A stretch of DNA of 34,891 nt. Origin: CAZWDL01 sp964632995 (GTDB taxonomy: Bacteria; Bacteroidota; Bacteroidia; Chitinophagales; Saprospiraceae). Below are positions 23,242 to 31,917 of this stretch, piece after piece. Location: positions 1 to 34,891 of the forward strand of contig CAZWDL010000076.1 in NCBI GenBank assembly GCA_964632995.1, in the 5' to 3' direction. Every line of letters begins with the position of its first letter. Positions within the stretch are counted from its first letter, which is position 1. The position numbers were made by a program, and so were the translations under genes. The notes beneath the pieces are model-generated. The model ran no database searches. It had not been told where the DNA came from and saw only the letters and a program-made list of their open reading frames with translations.

Positions 23242-23967
23242 TTAAAACATCGCCATCACTAAACAGTCTATGGCCTCATCGTGCGTGCCGTTGGGAAACA
23301 TCAGACATTCGTTGATGAACTGTTCATTCCAGGGGCCTTTAACCATTATAACTCGCTTCGATTCCAGGAAGGAAAGAATGTAGTTTACCGTCGGATCGTT
23401 CTCGTGTAGGCGCTGCATAATTAGGATAGTAGGGGTATTCTCTTTGGCTACCTTCCGGGTGGACAGCCTCTTGTCCTTTTCTTTCAGCCATTTTTCAAAA
23501 TTGGCGATCCACTGGTAATTCGGTTCATCGAAGTCTATCCTTTTGGCGTACCTCTTTACATAGGTATTCAGAAATGTTTCCTCCCTGGTCAATGTCCCTT
23601 CCGCCAACTCCAATTTTCTTCTTTCCAGAAAGCTTCCTGAAAAAGAAATAAAATCCTCCATCGATGATCTTTCTCCCTTGAGGCGGCTTACAACATGATC
23701 GGCTGAAACAGGATACCTTCCCTGGCTCCGGCGAAGGTAGAAACTGGTTGCCTTTTGCTCAATATCCGTCAACTTTAAATTAAGGTCCACGGCATTACCC
23801 CTGTTTTTTACCTTCCGTTTTTTTATCCCGCTGGGGGAGGGCTTGACGTATATCCCGGTATCCCAATATCGTTCCTTACCTTGCAGGTAAACCCGGAAAG
23901 AAATAACGGCCTCTCCGTTATCGTTTACTTTTTTTCGGCGGTTAGATCTGAAACTTGTACGGATCAT
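23242..23967 (-). pseudogene. Tyrosine recombinase N-terminus fused in frame to terminase-like C-terminus (prophage scar)
   Basis: A 241-residue frame from ATG 23967. Residues 1-90 are an Arm-type DNA-binding domain (TSFRSNRRKKVNDNGEAVIS, DTGIYVKPS). About 100-190 form the SAM-like core-binding domain (FLERRKLELAEGTLTREETF, NYQWIANFEKWLKEKDKRLS). The catalytic domain with R..HxxR..Y is absent. The last 50 residues instead resemble the end of a phage terminase large subunit nuclease domain, with RVIMVKGPWNEQFINEC followed by MFPNGTHDEAIDCLVMAM; compare the family pattern FPNG-x-HDD-x-x-DAL. The fusion looks like a deletion that joined the two ends of a prophage. The frame is open to 24120, but ATG 23967 starts the Arm domain. 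The recombinase part is confident; the terminase call is a motif-level judgement. Confidence 0.7.
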
Positions 23968-24112
23968 GAGAAGGCTTTGCTTTGGTGTAAGTGTACGATG
24001 TTTGTACGCTACCAAACCAAAGTTGCCAGAACGAACCAAAAGAAAAACTACCCGTAAGCCCTGCAAAGCGGCGATTTCATTAGGGTAAAAATCTAAATAA
24101 AGCAATTGTATA

Positions 24113-24736
24113 ATGTACAAAATCTATATCAACAACACCCCCCTGTACCTGATCTCCAAAGAAGAGCTCCCCCAGCGGCCCAATCCGGACGCCGACAACC
24201 TGGTGGCCCGCTACCCGGGCAAATCCAAGTTTCTGTTCCACTACATCGACATGCTGGAGAAGACGGATCGCTTCGAGTCGGTAACGTTGTACAGCGAAAA
24301 CGCCCACCAGCTGTGGGCCGACTTCAACAGCCAATTCGAGATCGTTGAGGCGGCCGGCGGACTGGTCTTCAACGACGACGAACTGCTCTGGATCTTCCGG
24401 CGCGGCTCCTGGGATTTGCCGAAAGGCAAAATCGACGAAGGGGAAACCACGGATGAGGCCGCCGTGCGTGAGGTGAAGGAGGAAACAGGACTGGAAAACC
24501 TCACGCTGGAACGCTTCTTTCACACCACTTACCACACCTACCGGGGGAAATCCAACGAGCGCATCCTGAAACCCACCCACTGGTATATCATGCGTACCGA
24601 GCAGCGGGAACTGCAACCGGAACACAAGGAGGATATTGAGTTCGCGGAGTGGATGACGATTCCGGAGTTCTTCGCGGCGGACAGGGAAGTGTACGGGAAT
24701 ATCCGGGATTTGGTGAAGGGGTATAGGGAGGGGTGA
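24113..24736 (+). CDS. Nudix hydrolase
   Basis: A 207-residue protein with a perfect Nudix box at residues 105-127: G105, E111, then REVKEETGL at 119-127, preceded by SWDLPKGK. Nudix enzymes cleave nucleoside diphosphates linked to another group, using Mg bound by the box glutamates. The N-terminal 75 residues form an additional domain (YKIYINNTPLYLIS, then a segment with FLFHYIDMLEK) common to a Bacteroidota Nudix subgroup. Substrate cannot be assigned; diadenosine polyphosphate or nucleotide-sugar hydrolases are possible. It is divergent from the prophage scar and convergent with the small membrane protein gene. Confidence 0.9.
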   Translation: MYKIYINNTPLYLISKEELPQRPNPDADNLVARYPGKSKFLFHYIDMLEKTDRFESVTLYSENAHQLWADFNSQFEIVEAAGGLVFNDDELLWIFRRGSWDLPKGKIDEGETTDEAAVREVKEETGLENLTLERFFHTTYHTYRGKSNERILKPTHWYIMRTEQRELQPEHKEDIEFAEWMTIPEFFAADREVYGNIRDLVKGYREG

Positions 24737-24746
24737 GTGGTTCAAT

Positions 24747-24760
24747 GGTTCAAAGGAACC
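24747..24760 (+). terminator. Weak hairpin after the Nudix gene
   Basis: GGTTC-AAAG-GAACC, a 5-base stem with a 4-base loop, lies 11 bases after the stop, between convergent genes. There is no T-tract. Confidence 0.25.
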
Positions 24761-24832
24761 CTCTGGAGATACAAAACAGCCTCTCAATACCCCAAGAACT
24801 TTTATCCGAATGAAGCGAGGCCGGGCAAACAC

Positions 24833-25312
24833 TCAAGAACTTTTTTTCTCCACTTCCCGTAACTTCCGCATAATGTTTTGTATATCGTAATTCTCTTCAG
24901 ACAAGAGGTGTCTTTTCCCATCTTCCTCTATGATAATCAACATTTTACTACTGCTCCGGGCGATGCTGGGATTGATCAGCGAGGGCTGGCGCTGCGTTTC
25001 TATTTTCGCATCTTTCAGGTTGCTGAATTCCACGCGGCCGTAGGGCGTCTCTACGGCATTTTCATAAATGTAGACCGTATCGATCTTCCGGGTAGTCCAG
25101 AAGCTGAAGACGGCGGTGGCGGTAGCGATCAGAAAGACGAAGAAGAGCAGCATGGCGCCTAGCATGCGGTAGTTGCGGTCGCTGGCAGCGGATTTACTGC
25201 GGTACAGTGCGACGGCGCCGCCCAGGGCGGCTATTGCGACGAAAAGAGACAGCCAGAGGGTCATAGTGGTGTCGCTCAGGTCCGGTTCGAAAGTGTATAA
25301 GGCTTCACCCAT
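24833..25312 (-). CDS. Small membrane protein of unknown function
   Basis: A 159-residue protein with two transmembrane helices (TLWLSLFVAIAALGGAVALY and AMLLFFVFLIATATAVFSF). A soluble C-terminal part of about 85 residues follows, whose strand pattern (IDTVYIYENAVETPYGRVEF, KMLIIIEEDGKRHLLSE) resembles a PH-like fold and ends in a helix (YDIQNIMRKLREVEKK). Its ATG overlaps the stop of the upstream 72-residue frame by eight bases. An internal ATG at 25264 is an alternative start. No function is recognised. Confidence 0.65.
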   Translation of the reverse strand: MGEALYTFEPDLSDTTMTLWLSLFVAIAALGGAVALYRSKSAASDRNYRMLGAMLLFFVFLIATATAVFSFWTTRKIDTVYIYENAVETPYGRVEFSNLKDAKIETQRQPSLINPSIARSSSKMLIIIEEDGKRHLLSEENYDIQNIMRKLREVEKKSS

Positions 25313-25523
25313 TATATCGTACTTTAGAGGTCATAAAAAATTTGCCTATTGATTGTTCAACGGATTTTTCGGCTTCCTTCGAATTACCTTTTGCCGAAAG
25401 GCTCAAAGCTACGAATCCATTTTTAAGAGCCAGGGAAAGGAATTGCTCGAAAAAGTCCTCAACTGACGCGGTACTCGATTTGATATGCTCCGCAAATACG
25501 CTATTTTTGTCGAATAAAACCAT
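25305..25523 (-). CDS. Small hypothetical protein, possibly coupled to the membrane protein gene
   Basis: A 72-residue frame (MVLFDKNSVFAEHIKSSTAS at the start) with a plausible amphipathic helical composition and no known motif. It overlaps the next gene by eight bases in a way that would allow translational coupling. Supported only by position and frame openness; it may be chance. Confidence 0.4.
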   Translation of the reverse strand: MVLFDKNSVFAEHIKSSTASVEDFFEQFLSLALKNGFVALSLSAKGNSKEAEKSVEQSIGKFFMTSKVRYNG

Positions 25524-25593
25524 AGGGAAGTATAAGCCAATCCCTTGTCAACGCCATTAGTCAAATCATCAAAAACAAAAAAATCCTGTGAGT

Positions 25594-26226
25594 ATGAAGT
25601 TTTTACAACTGACCTTTTTTCTGCTCTCGTTCATTTTTACTTTTTCCTGCACCTCTTCCGGCGGATCACCGGAGATCGCTACAGAACCGGTAGAAGAATT
25701 TAATCCCAATTCCTACATCATCACCAATGTGGAAGGATCAGAGATACAAAGAGCGGAGCGCAAAGCAGCCGACGGCAGCGTCATAGAAGAAGGCTTCCTG
25801 AAAAACGGAGAGAAGACCGGCACCTGGGTCGTCTATCATCCTAACAGCACCGTTCCCAAAACAGTAGTGAGCTATGTGGACGGAAAATACAACGGTATCT
25901 ACCTGGAGTTTAACAATCGTGGATACCTGGAATTGCGGGCGGATTATGCAAACAACCTGCTCGACGGTCCCTGGGCAAAATACCGCTTCGGCCGGCCGAC
26001 CCATGAGGCGACCTATAAGGATGGTAAATTGAACGGGGTTTACCGCGAATACGTAGCCAATACCGGTAAGCTGCAAAAAGAAATTACTTACCAGGAGGGC
26101 GTGATGAACGGTCCCTACCGCTTTTACAATGAGCAGGGCGCCGTCACGCTGGAGTATGAATATCAGAATGGAAAGAAAGTCGGGGGTGGAATGACTACTT
26201 CAGGAGCAGCGAATGAGCCGAGGTAA
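25594..26226 (+). CDS. Lipoprotein with MORN-like (YwqK-type) repeats
   Basis: A 210-residue lipoprotein. The lipobox FTFSC places the modified Cys at residue 19. The mature part has at least four MORN-variant repeats of the form hydrophobic-x-x-G-x-x-x-G-x-W/Y: GEKTGTWVVYHP, GKYNGIYLEFNN, NLLDGPWAKYRF, GKLNGVYREYVA and GVMNGPYRFYNE. Such proteins are often annotated as YwqK antitoxin-like, but the repeat is a general beta-hairpin module and a toxin partner is not seen. A GTG at 25588 is in frame; the ATG at 25594 is preferred. Confidence 0.82.
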   Translation: MKFLQLTFFLLSFIFTFSCTSSGGSPEIATEPVEEFNPNSYIITNVEGSEIQRAERKAADGSVIEEGFLKNGEKTGTWVVYHPNSTVPKTVVSYVDGKYNGIYLEFNNRGYLELRADYANNLLDGPWAKYRFGRPTHEATYKDGKLNGVYREYVANTGKLQKEITYQEGVMNGPYRFYNEQGAVTLEYEYQNGKKVGGGMTTSGAANEPR

Positions 26227-26234
26227 GGTATAGA

Positions 26235-26256
26235 GGCCGAAGCTTTTGCTTCGACC
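26235..26256 (+). terminator. Hairpin after the MORN-like lipoprotein gene
   Basis: GGCCGAAGC-TTTT-GCTTCGACC has a 9-base stem with one mismatch and starts nine bases after the stop. Confidence 0.45.
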
Positions 26257-26301
26257 TGGAAATGGTAATAGTTCTCCTGAATTATAAGAGATTTAGCAAC
26301 T

Positions 26302-26508
26302 TTAACAGTTTGGTGGCTCATTTGCAAATTCAGGAGCTTCCTTATTTGGCCTCAAAACCCAGTTTTCCCGTTCCAGCTCGCGAAGGATGTGAGCTTTTTC
26401 CCTGGGTAATTGTCTTTTGTTTCGGAGGACCTTCTTCATGACTGATTGCTTGCTCTTGCTGCCGTCCAGCCAGAACAACAGGCTATGCAAATCTTTGATG
26501 CCACTCAT
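26302..26508 (-). CDS. Small hypothetical protein
   Basis: A 68-residue frame from ATG 26508 (open to a TTG at 26544). It is Lys/Arg-rich with predicted helices (SLLFWLDGSKSKQSVMKKVL, EKAHILRELERENWVL). No family is recognised. It could be a small DNA- or RNA-associated protein or chance; support is only frame and composition. Confidence 0.35.
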   Translation of the reverse strand: MSGIKDLHSLLFWLDGSKSKQSVMKKVLRNKRQLPREKAHILRELERENWVLRPNKEAPEFANEPPNC

Positions 26509-26716
26509 AATGCTTCCAGTTTGCTTGTTAAGAATACGAAGCAATCAGGGCTGGATAAAACTTGATGAGGATCCTCTCCAACTCTAATCCCTCAGTACTT
26601 GGATTAATTTCTCCTTTTTTATCAGGATTTGCAATTTTTTGACGCTTCTCCTGGTCTGAATTCGCAAATGTGGACCTTTATTCGGGTTCACCCGGTCAGC
26701 TACGGAAAATCAATAG

Positions 26717-26735
26717 CTTCTTCTTCTTCTTCTTC
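26717..26735. repeat. CTT trinucleotide run
   Basis: Six tandem CTT units lie in the 200-base gap before the 3' end of the PAS-AraC gene. No other feature is seen in that gap. Confidence 0.7.
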
Positions 26736-26744
26736 ATTTGTCCT

Positions 26745-27497
26745 CTAAAGACGCTCGTTCTTCTCCCGGCAAGTTTGCGAATATTTTCTGGGCGTCATAC
26801 CGACTATGTCCTTGAAAACTTTATAAAAAGTGGATTTATTTCTAAAACCACATTGCCTGGCTATTCCGTAAAGGGTGAGGTTTTTGTACTGATCACTGCA
26901 GATCCTCGCCTTAGCTGCTTTGATCCGGTAAGTATTCAGGAAATTCTGAAAATTGATACCGGCATGGTGGTTAACCACCTGGGAAAGATATTTGGTATTG
27001 GTATTCAGCTTATCAGCTACCATGCGCAGGGTAAGTTCGGAGTTCAGATAGAGCGCCTCCTTTTCCATCAGGTCACGCAACTCGAAGTACAACTTCATTT
27101 CTTCCACGCCTTTCAGACTGCTTGAGCTGTACTTATCTTCCAGTTGTAACAGGGAGATATCCGATTCATCCGTCACTACATTGCCATCTACTTCGAAGGC
27201 AATATAGTTGGTTAACTGCTGATCCAGGTCGAAAATGGGGTGGATCACCAGTTTGCAAAGGTATTCTTCTCCGTTTTTGCGATAGTTGGTAATTTCATCC
27301 TTGACCGGTGTTTGGTTTTTCAACCCTTTCCGGATGCGCTTGATCGTTTCGCGGCTGGAGTTTGGCCCCTGCAGGATACTCGGTTTTTTCCCAAGTACCT
27401 CACTCAGCGTATATCCGGTGATTTGAGTGAATTCTTCATTGACCCATATGATGCGTTGGGCAGGATCGGTCAAAATGACGGCGATTTCGGGAGTCAT
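26745..27497 (-). CDS. PAS domain - AraC family transcriptional regulator
   Basis: A 250-residue one-component regulator. Residues 1-110 form a PAS domain (ILTDPAQRIIWVNEEFTQITGY, then GKKPSILQGPNSS). This is the LOV-like position, but the flavin-binding Cys of GRNCRFLQG is replaced, so photochemistry is not expected. A short linker leads to a C-terminal AraC HTH domain (about 150-245) with LTLRMVADKLNTNTKYLSQV as first helix-turn-helix and YGIARQCGFRNKSTFYKVFK plus GMTPRKYSQ as the second. It is divergent from the large ATPase gene, with a 307-base gap between them, and may regulate it; that is inference. Confidence 0.88.
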   Translation of the reverse strand: MTPEIAVILTDPAQRIIWVNEEFTQITGYTLSEVLGKKPSILQGPNSSRETIKRIRKGLKNQTPVKDEITNYRKNGEEYLCKLVIHPIFDLDQQLTNYIAFEVDGNVVTDESDISLLQLEDKYSSSSLKGVEEMKLYFELRDLMEKEALYLNSELTLRMVADKLNTNTKYLSQVVNHHAGINFQNFLNTYRIKAAKARICSDQYKNLTLYGIARQCGFRNKSTFYKVFKDIVGMTPRKYSQTCREKNERL

Positions 27498-27720
27498 TCC
27501 TTGAAGCTCAGATTTTGTTTAATGTTTCCAGCTGAATCAATCTTAAAGATTAAACATTTCAACTATTTGATTACCAATGAGTAATATACTCCTTTTTTGA
27601 GAAAAAACTTCTGGAACCAGACTTCAAAATAGAAAACCACCTGGTATTGGCATAGGCTCTTTTCCGGAAGAGGGGCGATAATTTTATAATTAATCGAATT
27701 TGTATTTTCCTTCTTATTGG

Positions 27721-27728
27721 TATATTTG
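27721..27728 (+). promoter_or_regulatory. Candidate -33/-7 promoter for the Upf1-like ATPase gene
   Basis: TATATTTG matches TAnnTTTG. A TTTG at 27699-27702 lies 18 bases upstream, close to the expected 19-base spacing, making this the best-formed promoter in the window. It sits in the 307-base intergenic gap 27498-27804, which otherwise shows no convincing gene. Confidence 0.5.
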
Positions 27729-27804
27729 AGAGAAATCAACTTATAAGCCGGCATCCGCTTGCGGACACTCATCGAGAAGAGCGATGTAAAACTGAACAGG
27801 GAAG

Positions 27805-30800
27805 ATGGAGAAACCCCAAATCATTTCGAACAAAGAGCAACAAGTCAGCACGTGGAACCGCTGTCGGCAAATTTATCATCAGGCCTTGCCTTTCCACCGG
27901 GGCAGAGCTGATCTTGCCCGCCTGCCCTTTCCGGAAGGCTACTCCGCGGACAATCTGCTCAGGGAGCTACTGGAGCAAGGGGCTTTCGATGCTGTAATAC
28001 CGCCGGTCAGCTACCAGGCGCCGCCCTTCGATTACTGGCGCCAGGAATTGCATAACAAAAGGCGCCTGAATAGTCATCATCCTCTGGCGCTGGGTTTTCC
28101 TTTGTTGTTCTTCAACAAGGAGGAGCTGCTCCAGGTAGCTCCGCTTTTTCTATTTGACCTGGATGTGGAGCCGGATAAACAACATCAAGGTAGCTGGCGG
28201 CTTTCGCATACCCGCGAACACCGCGTCCGCCTGAACCCCTGGCTGGTGGCTTACCCGCCCGAATCCTGGACTGCCGGGGACATAGAAGAAATTTCAGCTC
28301 TGGCCCAACAGCCTCCCCTTTCCGCCAAATCGCTACTGCCCGTGTTGCGTAAGACGCTGCAGCAATCGGGCTGGTCGCCACTGCCGGAAGAACCGGTTCT
28401 GCTTCCCTTTCCCGGCGTTCCTGAGCTGGACAGCCTGGAAGGGGCAGGCGAGCTGCGCTGGTCCGCAATGATCGGTTGTTTTCCGCCCGCTCCCGTCAAT
28501 GATGAACCTGGGGAAGAAACGTTTTTTCCAAAAGCAACTCCGCTGGCAGTTGAGGGGCATGCCGTACCGGGGGCGACCATGGATCCTTATCAGACTACCG
28601 CTTACCAGGCGGGGCGCCGGCAGCGGCTCAGCGTGATAGAGGGGAGTGCCGGTACGGGTAAGAGTTTTGTGGTGCAGCAATTGATGCTTAACGCCCTGTC
28701 TAACGGAGAGAAATGCCTGATCGTTGCGCCCACCCTGGATAGCCTGCGCAGCGCCCGGCGGCAGATTGACAAACTACAACTGGCCCACCTTACTTTTTCC
28801 GCTGCCGATGCTGACCGGGACCCCAGGTTGTTGATGGAGTTGCTGCGAACCGCCGCTGAGGCAAGCCCGCCTGTTCAGGATTTCCACGCTGAACGCTTTC
28901 AGCAGGTGCTGCACAAATGGAAGCGGCAAAAGGGGAAGCTGGACAGTACTTACCGGGCCCTGCGCCGACCGGTTTTTGGAAAATATTCCTGGGCGGAAAC
29001 GGTAGGCCTTTACCTGGATAGCAGTCGCCGTGAGGGAAAGGAATTATTGACTGCTCAACTCAATATTCAGGACTTTCGTTTCCGGTTCGCGGAATACGAA
29101 CGTTTGATGGATGCAGTTCAGCAGTGCCAGGGGCTCTACGAGCAGATAAAAACCCTTCGCCATCCCCTCTCCAATCTTCATGCACAGGTTTTTCTCGAGA
29201 AGGAACGAGAAGAAGCAGGTGCTTACGTTCACGAGCAGCTGGATGTATTTATCCGCAAGCTTTTCTTCCTGCAAAAACAGTATATTGATAGGGTCAATGA
29301 GTATGCGGATCTCTTATCGAATTACTACGAGGAATATTTTAATTTACTGGAAAGGCAATTGCTGGTCCTGCAGGAGCAAATTGCCGATGCGGTAACTAAG
29401 TACGGACGCGACTTCGAGCTGAACTCCATGACGAGTCTGCGCTTGTACGGATCTTTCCTGTCGCGTTTCCGCGAACGGCTGGAGACCAAGAAATCTATCT
29501 TCGACCAGTATCATAAGCTGGTAGCTGCTTTTAAAGAAAGGCCCTTATTCGATTTTGAGTTCGCCCCGGCGGAAGGGGGCAGAGACTTGCCCCGAATGCG
29601 CGAAAGCCTTGATGCTTTCCAGGAGGATCTGGCCGAATGGCGGGAAAAGCTACCCGACCTGATACAGGAAAACCTCCTCCGTCTGAGTAGCAAAACCGTC
29701 CATCCAGAATTGCCTTTCAAAGGGTGGCTGATAGAACTGGAGGAAGCGTTGGATATGCAACTGGCCGAGCTGAACCGTACTCAGTTGTATACGGAACCAT
29801 TTGAAAACCGCATGCTGACCATTCCCCGCCGCCGAAAATATCTGGAAGAAGTGATCGAGCAGTTGGAAAACACCAAATTGTACATGCAGGAATTCGGGGC
29901 GCTGTACGATTGGCAGCGTTTTTGGCTGGGCTTATCCGATGCGGGCCGCAAACTGATGCAGGCACTGATTAAAGTCAGACCTGAAAACTGGGAGGCGGCT
30001 TTCAAAAGTTGGTACCTGCACCAATGCCTGCAACAGGCCTATCAGTCGGCGCTACCCAATTCGGCGATTCAACTCCGTCAGTTTGTTTTCAACAATGACC
30101 TGGTGAAATCTATGCTGCCGGCTCAGATCAACCATTACTGGTGGGGGCGCCGTCAGGAACTGTTGCGTGAATTGCGCCGCAACGAGCGCAAAACGTATCA
30201 GCAGTTGTTTACCCGAAAAAACGAGGTGCAAAAGGAACCTGCTCTCTCCGTTTTATTCGAAAAATACGGTGAACTGATCACCGAGCTTCTCCCGGTTTGG
30301 ATGGTAACACCGGAAGTCGCCCAGGCGCTTACTCAAAAAGATTCGAACTTTAACGTGCTGTTTCTGGAAGAAGCACACCTCATTCCGGCTAAGGCGCTGG
30401 CGGGAAAACTGTTGGAAACCGACAGGATAATCGTAACCGGGAACCGGGAGTGGGAAGCATTGGGACCCGCCGGCTCAGCTCTTGCGCTGGCCCGGAAGCA
30501 GGTCGGTGGGGTATGCCATTTGCCCTATGTACATCGCTGGAGCCCGGGGGATGCCCTGGCCTTGCGCAATCCAGCCTATCTGGCGCAGAACGCCATTACC
30601 GGCTTCTCGGCGCGTTTTGAACAGGTAGACGGCCGCTACGAGGAACAATCGGGCACTAACGAGGCCGAGGCCAGGGAAATTATCCGCCTGCTCAACGAAG
30701 TGGAGAAAACACCCCAGCGCACTTACCCCTCCATTGCTATCGCTACCATGACCACTGCGCAAAGGGATCTGATCGCTTCCTTTTTACGTGATATTAAACA

Positions 30801-31551
30801 ACGGGAGTTGCCCGGGGCTGAAGTCCTGCAGCAACTGGAACGCAACGGTCTGGGGGTTTTTCAAATTGAAGAACTGGCAGGGCAGCAACCCGATGTGCTC
30901 CTCTTGTCCTGTACTTACGGGCCGGTCGATCTGGAAGGAGCCATGACGGATCACCTCCAGGAGCTCAACCGGCCGGAGGGACTTGCGAAACTGTCGCTGC
31001 TCATGACCCGGCCGCGGAAAACCGTTTTCGCCGTTAATTCCGTGCCATATGCCTTTATCAAAGAAAATGCGGAAAATTCTGCTCAGCCGGGAACTTTTCT
31101 GCTGTCTAATTACCTAAAATACATATATGCTTTGCATATTGCAGATGCGGAGCAACAACAATGGGTTATTCAAAACCTGGCCAGCCATCTTCCCGCGGGC
31201 GGCTTCGAGCGGCCCGACTCTCCGTTTATCCGGGAGATGGCCTTATCTCTGCAATCCTACATCGCCAAAGAACGCATCCACGCACAAATAATGGATGCCC
31301 ACCTTTATCTGCCGCTGAAGGTAGATCCAGCCTCCGTAGAGGCTTCGCCGGTCGTTGTCGTGCCCGACGGTTTTTTCTCTCCGACCCCGGAGACCGACTA
31401 CCGCTGGGAGTTCGGCCAGCATGAACTGTACAGGCAACAAGGCTATCAGCCGGCGCCGGCCTGGTCGGTCAGCTGGTGGAAAAATGCTGCCGCCGAAGCG
31501 CGGAATCTGGCAGAGGAAATTGAGGAGAAAAGCAGAGCGGATAATTCCTGA
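27805..31551 (+). CDS. Large Upf1-like SF1 helicase/ATPase
   Basis: A 1248-residue protein. Walker A is GSAGTGKS at 280-287, preceded by the Q-motif-like DPYQTTAYQAG. The Walker B/DEAD equivalent is VLFLEEAH at 851-858. Motif III is probably IVTGNREWEALGP and motif IV the segment LPYVHRWSPGDAL. Motif VI is LLMTRPRKTVFAVNS at about 1065-1079, where the usual Asn/Val-x-x-TRA is altered. About 560 residues separate Walker A and B; much of this (about 360-760) is long helical or coiled coil. Residues 1-250 match no family I recognise. The tail (about 1180-1245), with HELYRQQGYQPAPAWSVSWWKNA, resembles the Vsr-like nuclease end of DUF4011/Upf1 helicases but lacks the acidic catalytic segment. Possible roles are nucleic-acid remodelling or phage defence; neither is shown by context. 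Confidence 0.75.
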   Translation: MEKPQIISNKEQQVSTWNRCRQIYHQALPFHRGRADLARLPFPEGYSADNLLRELLEQGAFDAVIPPVSYQAPPFDYWRQELHNKRRLNSHHPLALGFPLLFFNKEELLQVAPLFLFDLDVEPDKQHQGSWRLSHTREHRVRLNPWLVAYPPESWTAGDIEEISALAQQPPLSAKSLLPVLRKTLQQSGWSPLPEEPVLLPFPGVPELDSLEGAGELRWSAMIGCFPPAPVNDEPGEETFFPKATPLAVEGHAVPGATMDPYQTTAYQAGRRQRLSVIEGSAGTGKSFVVQQLMLNALSNGEKCLIVAPTLDSLRSARRQIDKLQLAHLTFSAADADRDPRLLMELLRTAAEASPPVQDFHAERFQQVLHKWKRQKGKLDSTYRALRRPVFGKYSWAETVGLYLDSSRREGKELLTAQLNIQDFRFRFAEYERLMDAVQQCQGLYEQIKTLRHPLSNLHAQVFLEKEREEAGAYVHEQLDVFIRKLFFLQKQYIDRVNEYADLLSNYYEEYFNLLERQLLVLQEQIADAVTKYGRDFELNSMTSLRLYGSFLSRFRERLETKKSIFDQYHKLVAAFKERPLFDFEFAPAEGGRDLPRMRESLDAFQEDLAEWREKLPDLIQENLLRLSSKTVHPELPFKGWLIELEEALDMQLAELNRTQLYTEPFENRMLTIPRRRKYLEEVIEQLENTKLYMQEFGALYDWQRFWLGLSDAGRKLMQALIKVRPENWEAAFKSWYLHQCLQQAYQSALPNSAIQLRQFVFNNDLVKSMLPAQINHYWWGRRQELLRELRRNERKTYQQLFTRKNEVQKEPALSVLFEKYGELITELLPVWMVTPEVAQALTQKDSNFNVLFLEEAHLIPAKALAGKLLETDRIIVTGNREWEALGPAGSALALARKQVGGVCHLPYVHRWSPGDALALRNPAYLAQNAITGFSARFEQVDGRYEEQSGTNEAEAREIIRLLNEVEKTPQRTYPSIAIATMTTAQRDLIASFLRDIKQRELPGAEVLQQLERNGLGVFQIEELAGQQPDVLLLSCTYGPVDLEGAMTDHLQELNRPEGLAKLSLLMTRPRKTVFAVNSVPYAFIKENAENSAQPGTFLLSNYLKYIYALHIADAEQQQWVIQNLASHLPAGGFERPDSPFIREMALSLQSYIAKERIHAQIMDAHLYLPLKVDPASVEASPVVVVPDGFFSPTPETDYRWEFGQHELYRQQGYQPAPAWSVSWWKNAAAEARNLAEEIEEKSRADNS

Positions 31552-31908
31552 GTTTTCCTTCTACAAACCAAATAACTAACTGACCTCACGGCTTTTGAAT
31601 AGTTTAACATTTTTGGAGTAGGGGAATTCCGAAGAAAGCGTCGTCTATGCACCGTAGCGCCGAAGGAATTTTGTCATTGGAGGAATATTTTAGAATTCCC
31701 TTAACTATCTTTTGCCCCTCTGAGCTGTTATAAAGAAAAGCTTTTCGAGCCTGTACCAAAGTGTGAATTGCGGAAATGCCATTGCCCTCTACTTTTTTGG
31801 AGTAGCGTTGCCGCACCTCTTTCGGGAAAGATGGTCTTACGGTCTGCCGTAGGCAGAGATATCCCGAGATGAGCCATCTCATTGCGATTTTAAGCATCTG
31901 ACCTAAAT
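31552..31908. other. Intergenic stretch without a convincing gene
   Basis: A 357-base gap between the ATPase gene and the lipoprotein gene. It contains one 97-residue minus-strand frame (31604-31897) with no recognisable family. Its ATG would lie only about 20 bases from the divergent lipoprotein start, leaving no room for promoters between them. No exact TAnnTTTG box or clear terminator was found. Confidence 0.5.
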
Positions 31909-31917
31909 GTGAGCACT

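Noticed and set aside
23026..23262. 78-residue plus-strand frame after caspase-FISUMP B
   Set aside because: It runs through the palindromic repeat arms, and its composition reflects the repeat rather than a protein.
25594..26226. Toxin-antitoxin locus based on YwqK similarity
   Set aside because: The MORN-like repeats explain the similarity, the protein is a lipoprotein, and no toxin gene is adjacent.
26745..27497. LOV photoreceptor function of the PAS domain
   Set aside because: The LQGP-type loop is present, but the flavin-adduct cysteine is replaced, so light sensing by the usual chemistry is not supported.
27563..27772. 69-residue minus-strand frame before the Upf1-like ATPase gene
   Set aside because: It overlaps the best promoter in the window, is rich in residues expected from A+T-rich noncoding DNA, and has no family match.
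31604..31897. 97-residue minus-strand frame between the ATPase and lipoprotein genes
   Set aside because: No recognisable family, and its ATG is only about 20 bases from the divergent lipoprotein start, leaving no promoter space. Mentioned under the gap instead.
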